A DNA stretch of 12,193 bases. Origin: an uncultured Candidatus Planktophila sp. Lineage in GTDB: Bacteria; Actinomycetota; Actinomycetes; Nanopelagicales; Nanopelagicaceae. A program made the position numbers and the translations under genes. The stretch spans positions 1 through 12,193 of the forward strand of contig CALEZA010000015.1 in the NCBI GenBank assembly GCA_937927965.1, given 5' to 3'. The notes under the pieces are model-generated. The model saw only the letters and a program-made list of their open reading frames with translations, was not told where the DNA came from and made no database searches. This document shows positions 7,306-12,193 of the stretch, in pieces (position 1 is the first letter of the stretch; the number at the start of each line of letters is the position of its first letter).

Positions 7306-8559
7306 GTGAAGAAAACACTGACAGCTGGAATCTCAGCTTTAGCGATGGCAGCATCATTGTTCATCGCAGGATCACCTGCAGCTTCGGCTGCTCTCAATGT
7401 GCCAAAGAGCCCATGGCCCGTGTGTAACTCGGCTCGAACAACCTATTGCGTTGATTCGGTCTCTGTTACAACAGCCACTGGTACTTCTCTCGCCCTCACA
7501 TGGGTGGCAGATGGACAGGCTCTTGTTAACCCAGATACTTCAACAGCTCTCTCTGGTGATACATCAACTGCCCAGAGTGATACAGCGACAGTCGCAGCTA
7601 CCGTTGCAACAGGCCGCGCACTTACAGGTCGTTGGACTTCTCTTGATTGGGCCACAAGTGGTTTGAACTCATTGGGATATGACGGACTCTATGTTGAAGC
7701 CAAGACCGCTAATGAATTTGTGAACCACATCTTCATCGACGCTCTTCCAACAATCACGACAGCGAGCAACAAGGTTAACCTTGCTACACAGCTCAATAAC
7801 TCAAAGTATGCAGCCAACCTCGATTCTGATATCACAATCTCAGTCACAGTAAAGACTGGCGAGATCAAGCCAGGAGTACTTGTGGGTGTGGGCACAAACT
7901 TCGTTGGAGATTTCACAAGTGCTGGAGGTGCTTCCACAGTGAAGTTCTCAGGAAGTCCAGTTACTGTGCCTCTAGCCGCAAAGTCATCTGACTGCTCGGG
8001 TGAGACAGGAGTTGCTAAGGCAACAGTTCGTCAACTTCAAGCAATCATCTTCCTCAATAATGAAGGCCAATCAGCCTTTGGAGTTGAGGGAACTTCAGGA
8101 GATATGGTGGTCTCATCCAATGGTGTTTGCGATCTCAGCACACCTGTGTGGAACGCAGAGGCCAAGGAGTTCTCATGGGTAGCGGCCGCGCCTCACTTCG
8201 CTCCCGATGGAACCACTCTCAATTATGGTTTCTATAAGGCGATTATTCCAGCAGCAGATGCAAAGCTTCTCTGGGGATTAGACAATGTCAATGATGCAGT
8301 TAAGGCTCTCTCTGTTCAGGTGAGTACTGTTGAAGGTGGAACATCTTCTGCAGTTGCCACAGTCGGCGTGAAGAGCGGCAAGATCATCATCGATATCTCA
8401 GGTTTCCAATATTCACGACCTAAGCTCAAAGTTGGTCTCAAGAAGAGCTGGAAGCAGTCAATGCTCAATAAGACAACGATTACTTGTACTCGTGGCATGA
8501 GCGTTAAGAAAATCACTGCCCTCAAGCCAATCTGCCCTAAGGGATATAAGAAGCAATAA
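7306..8559 (+). CDS. Secreted protein, first and shortest member of a three-gene paralogous family
   Basis: Not a family I recognise. The 417-residue protein starts with GTG at 7306 behind GGGGGA (7297-7302) and has a clear signal peptide (MKK, hydrophobic core, cleavage near ASA at 26-28). The mature part is beta-rich and Ser/Thr-rich. It has one Cx7C pair (Cys40, Cys48), then Cys230 and Cys275, and a tail with Cys394 and Cys410 ending CPKGYKKQ. Compared with its two downstream neighbours, a middle stretch (...VTVKTGEIKPGVLVGVG...TVPL) and the C-terminal domain (about 265-380, with APHFAPDGTTLNYGFYK) align by eye, while the N-terminus and the central helical insert are missing or shortened. 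Lysine codons are mostly AAG, suggesting strong expression. The stop is 2 nt before the next ATG. Confidence 0.8.
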   Translation: MKKTLTAGISALAMAASLFIAGSPAASAALNVPKSPWPVCNSARTTYCVDSVSVTTATGTSLALTWVADGQALVNPDTSTALSGDTSTAQSDTATVAATVATGRALTGRWTSLDWATSGLNSLGYDGLYVEAKTANEFVNHIFIDALPTITTASNKVNLATQLNNSKYAANLDSDITISVTVKTGEIKPGVLVGVGTNFVGDFTSAGGASTVKFSGSPVTVPLAAKSSDCSGETGVAKATVRQLQAIIFLNNEGQSAFGVEGTSGDMVVSSNGVCDLSTPVWNAEAKEFSWVAAAPHFAPDGTTLNYGFYKAIIPAADAKLLWGLDNVNDAVKALSVQVSTVEGGTSSAVATVGVKSGKIIIDISGFQYSRPKLKVGLKKSWKQSMLNKTTITCTRGMSVKKITALKPICPKGYKKQ

Positions 8560-8561
8560 CA

Positions 8562-10202
8562 ATGAGAAAAATAATCGCAGCACTCGTGGGGGGAGTGGTC
8601 CTAATGGGACCACTCTCCTCATTGAGCGCTGCCGATCTTCCTGGTGAACAATTCATTGTGGGGGCTCCTTCTGATGGAGTTGCCTCAGCAGGGGTGGTCA
8701 TAGACGACTCACAGAAGATCAAAGGTAATTTTGCAACGCTTCAGTCGTTTACTTCGGAGAATTCTCGCCGCAATGATGTTCCCACCTCAGTGACGAATTG
8801 CACTAGCTACGGAAGTGGAAATTGCAGCACGCAACGCTTCTTTAACTATCAGGCATTTATGAGCAATTGTGAGAGCTCTGCCTCTCATGATTGCGTCCTT
8901 TCTGTTGGAGCAACATCTGCAGATGGAACAACTCATAAAGCTATATTTGTGGAAGATTTTCCAGGCAAAACCGAGTTCTCCTATAAAGGAAGTGCCGAGG
9001 CAAATCTGCCCGATGGTGGATCTTCATTTATCGTCGATATTCCTACCCTGCCTCATTCACAGGGATCCTTATATTTAGTTTCAGTCAATATCGCAGGATT
9101 TAAAGAATTTGGGGAAAGTCAATTTAAGTCCAATAGTTTTGCCGCTGGGATTTTTGCAGTGACCATGACAAATGGTCGCTATCAACCTTCACATCCATCA
9201 ACTGAGCTTGCCTATTTCAACAGAGTGGGGATGGTCTCAAATCAGCGAACTCCATCTGATCTCGACAATGGGGGATTTGCTCGATGCGTTCAGGCAACTG
9301 CAACTCGCTGTGCACTGGCTTGGCCACTGCCGACAGATGTGACCTTCTCTCTTAAATTAAAGCTTCGAACAAAGATTCAAGGTTGGCTGCATGGGCGTTT
9401 AGGAGATGTTTCAGCTTCTATCGCGACCTCTACCGATGGAGATCAGCTCATTACAGTTTCAGGCAAACCTTTGATTGTTCCAATTGTCTATCAATGGTTT
9501 CATTTGGATTCCCTTCCAACTTCCATCTCTAAGTTCTACAACGGCGATAAAGAGTTTATGAAGCAGGGAACCCTCTTTAGCACTGAAGCCAATAATGCAA
9601 ATGCCTCAATTCTCAAGGATTACATCCGCTATGAGGAGAGAGATTTCCCAGAAGCGATGGCTTGGTATGACGCAATCGGTGATAGAGCTAATGCCGTGGC
9701 AACGGCGTGGACCATGAGAAGTATTGAGGATGGAAACCTCCCTGCAAGCTGTGGAAAAGCTACCAATCAACTCTCAGGAATTGTCACCACAAATTCAAAT
9801 ATGTTTATCGCCGAACCACCGAAGTTCAATCGAGTAGATCAAACCCTTGATTACAAAGTGGCCTCTCCTCATTATCTGCCAGATGGAACAATCTTTAAGG
9901 GTACATATAACCTTGTGATGCGAAGTGACTATGCGCGATGTATCTACAACTACTCATCTGCCCCAGTGAGCGCATCAGTTTCAGTTCTATCCCTCAATGG
10001 CACATCTCAAATTGCCACCTCAACCCTCTATGAGAAATCTGGGTGGCTCTATCTCTCTGCCAACAACTTCACATTCTCAAGCCCGACATTGAAGGTCAAG
10101 CTCACTCAGAAAGTGAAAACTCAGCTCATCTCGTGCACCAACGGCAGTAAGGTTATTAAGTCCTCATCTTCTGTATGCCCAAAGGGTTATCGCAAAAAAT
10201 GA
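8562..10202 (+). CDS. Secreted ten-cysteine protein, second member of the paralogous family
   Basis: Function unknown. The 546-residue protein has a signal peptide (MRK, core 4-18, cleavage near LSA at 21-23; mature start ADLPGE). The ten cysteines are three Cx7C pairs (80/88, 103/111, 242/250), single Cys397 and Cys460, and a tail pair (525/539). An N-terminal part ends around IQGWLHGRLGD...LIVPIVYQWF. A polar, probably helical insert follows (about 320-390). A C-terminal beta-rich domain (about 405-520) carries LDYKVASPHYLPDGT, YARCIYNYSSAPVSASVSVL and GWLYLSANNFTFSSPTLKVKL. The protein ends CPKGYRKK. The ATG is 2 nt after the previous stop, so the genes are coupled. No enzymatic motif or sortase signal is visible; a structural or ligand-binding surface role is a guess. 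Confidence 0.8.
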   Translation: MRKIIAALVGGVVLMGPLSSLSAADLPGEQFIVGAPSDGVASAGVVIDDSQKIKGNFATLQSFTSENSRRNDVPTSVTNCTSYGSGNCSTQRFFNYQAFMSNCESSASHDCVLSVGATSADGTTHKAIFVEDFPGKTEFSYKGSAEANLPDGGSSFIVDIPTLPHSQGSLYLVSVNIAGFKEFGESQFKSNSFAAGIFAVTMTNGRYQPSHPSTELAYFNRVGMVSNQRTPSDLDNGGFARCVQATATRCALAWPLPTDVTFSLKLKLRTKIQGWLHGRLGDVSASIATSTDGDQLITVSGKPLIVPIVYQWFHLDSLPTSISKFYNGDKEFMKQGTLFSTEANNANASILKDYIRYEERDFPEAMAWYDAIGDRANAVATAWTMRSIEDGNLPASCGKATNQLSGIVTTNSNMFIAEPPKFNRVDQTLDYKVASPHYLPDGTIFKGTYNLVMRSDYARCIYNYSSAPVSASVSVLSLNGTSQIATSTLYEKSGWLYLSANNFTFSSPTLKVKLTQKVKTQLISCTNGSKVIKSSSSVCPKGYRKK

Positions 10203-11899
10203 GGAAGAGTAGAAGCGTAATTCTGGGTCTAGTACTTGCTCTCTTTAGTTTTACAGTCAGTTCTGTGCATGCGGCAGATTTGAGCGATGAGAACTGGACG
10301 CCCATTGCTTCACCGGGTGGGGAGGGTTGGCGATCTCTCTATCTTCAAGATAACTCCACACTCAACCGCGAACCATCTGCCCTCTTTGCCGAATATCGTG
10401 AAGTCAATGGCGTTTTTCCTGGAGTGAGTTTCCACTGCGAAGATGTTGATTCGGTCGAGTGCGTAAAGAGTCCATTGATCTACTCTGCAGCTTTCTTGCA
10501 GCCTTGCTCAATCGATATTCCAATCAATTGCATCGACGAAGTCTGGGCTATCGACTCAGAGGGATTAAGAATTAGCGGAGTATCTCCGGTCAACTATCCT
10601 GCAAGTAGTAAGTGGACCTACAAGGCCAACACCGCAATCAATCTTCCAGAAGGTGGCACGCCCACAGTGTGGAATATCCCTGGCGTGGTCAATGGTGGTG
10701 GCACAACAACTTATATGGCTCAGGTCTTTGCTGAGAGCGAGCTGAAAAAAGATGCCAATACAAAGGTCAGCACAGAGAAATTCACAACATATAAAATCTC
10801 GGTTGCAATCACTCCTGTGAAGTTGATTAGTGGTAAATATGTTCAACAGATTTCATCTGACTCGACACAGACCGCTAATAAAGAGAACCGTGGAGTTCAA
10901 CACTCCTCTGTTGATGAGTGGAGATATTGCGCGATGATTGGCGATGGAGATTGCCAACAGCGACAGGCATTTCCTGAAAATTACCGGTTTGGATTGAGAG
11001 TCAAACTCCAGAGCAAATTAACAGGATGGCTTCACGGCAGAATTTATGATCCTTCAGTCAGCATCTCTTCTGGTAGCAATAATTCCCAAATCATTGAGGT
11101 CGATGCACAGCCAGTGAGAGTTCCAGTTATCGGCGAGTGGTTTAAGTGGGATGATCTCATTCAACCAATCAAGGATTACATCCTCGCAGGCAAAGTTCGT
11201 GGTGGACAAGGAGACGGACGCGGCAAAGCACTTCCATCAGGTAATTTCCAGGAGATGACTGATCCTTCTAGTCAGGATGCGATGGAGGCGCTGCGTCTCT
11301 GGCTTCCACAAATCAAAGATAAGGCGAGCGCATCGCCAACTCAATGGACATTCCGCAATCTAGTCGATGGAGATCTCCAAAACGCAGATCGTTGTATTCG
11401 TGATGCAACCGACCTTGCAGGATTTGTCACTACTAATGCTGCCGCGTATTCAGCAGGTCCTCCTGCATTTAACAAGCAGACCCAATCCCTTGATTACAAA
11501 GTTATTGCTCCTCACTACACCTCCAAAGGTGAAGTCGCTGTGGGAACTTATGATCTTCGTATTCGCTCTGATGTTGCTCGTTGCATCTATGGATTCAGCA
11601 AGGCACCTATCCAAGCTTCCATCTCCATTCTCTCCGAAGATGGCACCTATCAAACTGCCACCCAGACAGTTGATGAGAGGGGTGGGTGGTTGAGCCTTTC
11701 AGCCAAGGGCTTTACATATTCAGCCCCCACGATCTCAGTCAAACTCTCCCAAACACAGCCCGTTACCGTGGCGCCAACCCCAAGCCCCCGCCCAAGCACC
11801 ATCGCCTGCGGGAAGGGCAAGAGCGTGAAGAAGGTCACGGGGATAGGCCCAAAATGCCCGAAGGGCTATACCAAAATCGTGTCGTCTAGGCTCAAATAG
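10199..11899 (+). CDS. Secreted ten-cysteine protein, third member of the paralogous family
   Basis: Function unknown. I chose the ATG at 10199, which overlaps the previous stop as ATGA, rather than the in-frame ATG at 10175. It gives a clean signal peptide (MRKSRS, core 7-20, cleavage near VHA at 23-25), and it puts the first four cysteines at 80, 88, 103 and 111, exactly as in the preceding protein. The other cysteines are 244/252, 399, 462 and tail 537/553, a constant +2 shift until the tail. Domain order is the same, with LTGWLHGRIYD, a helical insert (about 320-395), then LDYKVIAPHYTSKGE and VARCIYGFSKAPIQASISIL. It differs by a proline-rich linker (TVAPTPSPRPS) before the tail, encoded by very GC-rich DNA, and by a slightly longer end (CPKGYTKIVSSRLK). 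566 residues. Confidence 0.8.
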   Translation: MRKSRSVILGLVLALFSFTVSSVHAADLSDENWTPIASPGGEGWRSLYLQDNSTLNREPSALFAEYREVNGVFPGVSFHCEDVDSVECVKSPLIYSAAFLQPCSIDIPINCIDEVWAIDSEGLRISGVSPVNYPASSKWTYKANTAINLPEGGTPTVWNIPGVVNGGGTTTYMAQVFAESELKKDANTKVSTEKFTTYKISVAITPVKLISGKYVQQISSDSTQTANKENRGVQHSSVDEWRYCAMIGDGDCQQRQAFPENYRFGLRVKLQSKLTGWLHGRIYDPSVSISSGSNNSQIIEVDAQPVRVPVIGEWFKWDDLIQPIKDYILAGKVRGGQGDGRGKALPSGNFQEMTDPSSQDAMEALRLWLPQIKDKASASPTQWTFRNLVDGDLQNADRCIRDATDLAGFVTTNAAAYSAGPPAFNKQTQSLDYKVIAPHYTSKGEVAVGTYDLRIRSDVARCIYGFSKAPIQASISILSEDGTYQTATQTVDERGGWLSLSAKGFTYSAPTISVKLSQTQPVTVAPTPSPRPSTIACGKGKSVKKVTGIGPKCPKGYTKIVSSRLK

Positions 11900-11909
11900 G
11901 ACAAATGGG

Positions 11910-11935
11910 GGCCGATTTCCCTTATAAGGGGGGCC
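11910..11935 (+). other. Inverted repeat after the secreted trio
   Basis: CCCTTATAAGGG (11919-11930) is a perfect 12-bp palindrome. It is flanked by GGCC at 11910-11913 and 11932-11935, which can extend the stem across an asymmetric internal loop. It lies 20 nt after the stop of the last secreted-protein gene, where a terminator would be expected, but no T-run follows. It may be a weak terminator, an mRNA 3' end structure or a protein-binding site. Confidence 0.35.
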
Positions 11936-11964
11936 TGCCATAGACTCACCCTTCTGTTCAGCGT

Positions 11965-11997
11965 GAAATCACCCGATTTTTCAGCTGGGCTGAATCG
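11965..11997 (+). promoter_or_regulatory. Adjacent hairpins upstream of infA
   Basis: GAAATC-accc-GATTTT (11965-11980) is an AT-rich stem. TTCAGC-tgg-GCTGAA (11980-11994) is a perfect 6-bp stem with a 3-nt loop, extendable by CGA (11974-11976) with TCG (11995-11997) over a 3-nt bulge. The two compete for shared bases. Another TTCAGC copy at 11957-11962 could pair with the same GCTGAA. The structures sit just before the likely infA promoter and could act as terminator for the upstream genes or as an operator. Confidence 0.35.
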
Positions 11998-12003
11998 CGT
12001 TCG

Positions 12004-12009
12004 TTTAAT
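12004..12009 (+). promoter_or_regulatory. Candidate -10 element for infA
   Basis: TTTAAT matches the -10 consensus at five of six positions and lies 28 nt before the start codon. A second candidate, TATAGA, is at 12015-12020. No good -35 is present at 17-18 nt upstream. The separation of infA from map makes a local promoter likely. Confidence 0.3.
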
Positions 12010-12024
12010 ACTGATATAGAAATT

Positions 12025-12032
12025 AGGTGGAG
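12025..12032 (+). promoter_or_regulatory. Ribosome binding site of infA
   Basis: AGGTGGAG lies 4 nt before TTG at 12037. It is a strong Shine-Dalgarno and decides in favour of the TTG start, because no in-frame ATG occurs near the family's usual N-terminus. Confidence 0.75.
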
Positions 12033-12036
12033 TTAC

Positions 12037-12193
12037 TTGGCTAGTAAAGATGGTGCAATCGAGATTGAAGGCACTGTTGCTGAAGCGCTACCTAATGCAA
12101 TGTTTCGTGTTGAGCTAACAAATGGACATAAGGTCCTCGCTCACATCTCAGGAAAGATGCGTAAGAACTACATCCGTATCTTGCCTGCAGACC
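12037..12193 (+). CDS. infA: Translation initiation factor IF-1, 5' part
   Basis: IF-1 binds the ribosomal A site on the 30S subunit and helps start-site selection with IF-2 and IF-3. The visible 52 codons read (M)[20 protein letters not shown], then [31 protein letters not shown]. This is nearly the standard actinobacterial IF-1 (an OB-fold protein of about 72-73 residues), so about 20 residues are missing beyond the window edge. The start is TTG, supported by the strong AGGTGGAG upstream and the family N-terminus. rpmJ and rpsM are the usual next genes. A gap of 137 nt separates it from the preceding secreted-protein gene. Confidence 0.97.
   Translation, partial: MASKDGAIEIEGTVAEALPNAMFRVELTNGHKVLAHISGKMRKNYIRILPAD

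Noticed and set aside
7110..7397. Minus-strand open frames covering the 7175-7305 gap
   Set aside because: They run antisense through the ends of two real genes, lack good start signals and have no recognisable content. The gap is better explained as a leader or promoter region.
10175..10198. Longer N-terminus for the third secreted protein starting at ATG 10175
   Set aside because: It adds eight residues before the signal peptide and overlaps the upstream gene by 28 nt. The ATG at 10199 gives an ATGA overlap and places Cys80/88/103/111 exactly as in the preceding paralogue.
7306..11899. Secreted trio as sortase-anchored or S-layer-homology proteins
   Set aside because: There is no LPxTG-type motif with C-terminal membrane helix, and no SLH-type repeats are visible.
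1..12193. CRISPR arrays, tRNA or rRNA genes, insertion sequences, integrases
   Set aside because: No regularly spaced repeats, cloverleaf-like sequences, transposase or integrase motifs, or terminal inverted repeats were seen.

Overview
The window looks like a chromosomal segment of a small-genome, moderate-GC actinobacterium. GC is about 43-47% in two 60-base stretches I counted. The secY-adk-map...infA order, the SigE-type ECF sigma factor and the secreted proteins ending in a Cys...CPKGYxK tail would fit freshwater Nanopelagicales (acI; Planktophila-like). That taxon is an inference from style and gene order, not proven here.

Layout, all genes on the + strand. (1) 1-1495: the end of the ribosomal-protein/secretion operon, with the last 12 codons of secY, then adk (adenylate kinase) and map (methionine aminopeptidase), tightly coupled. 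(2) 1607-5910: a tripartite tricarboxylate transporter (TTT) operon in the order tctC (secreted solute-binding protein), tctB and tctA (membrane subunits), followed 11 nt later by an MFS transporter. (3) 5950-7174: an ECF (SigE-family) sigma factor overlapping by 8 nt a single-pass membrane protein that is a candidate anti-sigma factor or sensor. (4) 7306-11899: three consecutive, tightly packed genes for large secreted, cysteine-containing proteins of one paralogous family, which I do not recognise. (5) 12037-12193: the start of infA (IF-1, TTG start), cut by the window end.

In most actinobacteria infA follows map directly. Here about 10.5 kb of transport, regulatory and secreted-protein genes lies between them. 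infA therefore needs its own promoter or long readthrough, and the 137 nt upstream of it is rich in inverted repeats.

How the genes may work together: adk, map and infA are housekeeping. The TTT operon would import a carboxylate-like organic acid, with unusually AAG-biased lysine codons in tctC suggesting high expression. The sigma/membrane-protein pair could sense something at the cell surface and control the secreted trio that follows it; this is an inference from adjacency only. The most distinctive content is the trio. Its second and third members share all ten cysteines, at identical or +2 positions up to residue 462, including three Cx7C pairs. The first member is a shortened version keeping one such pair. 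All three end in the same two-cysteine basic tail.
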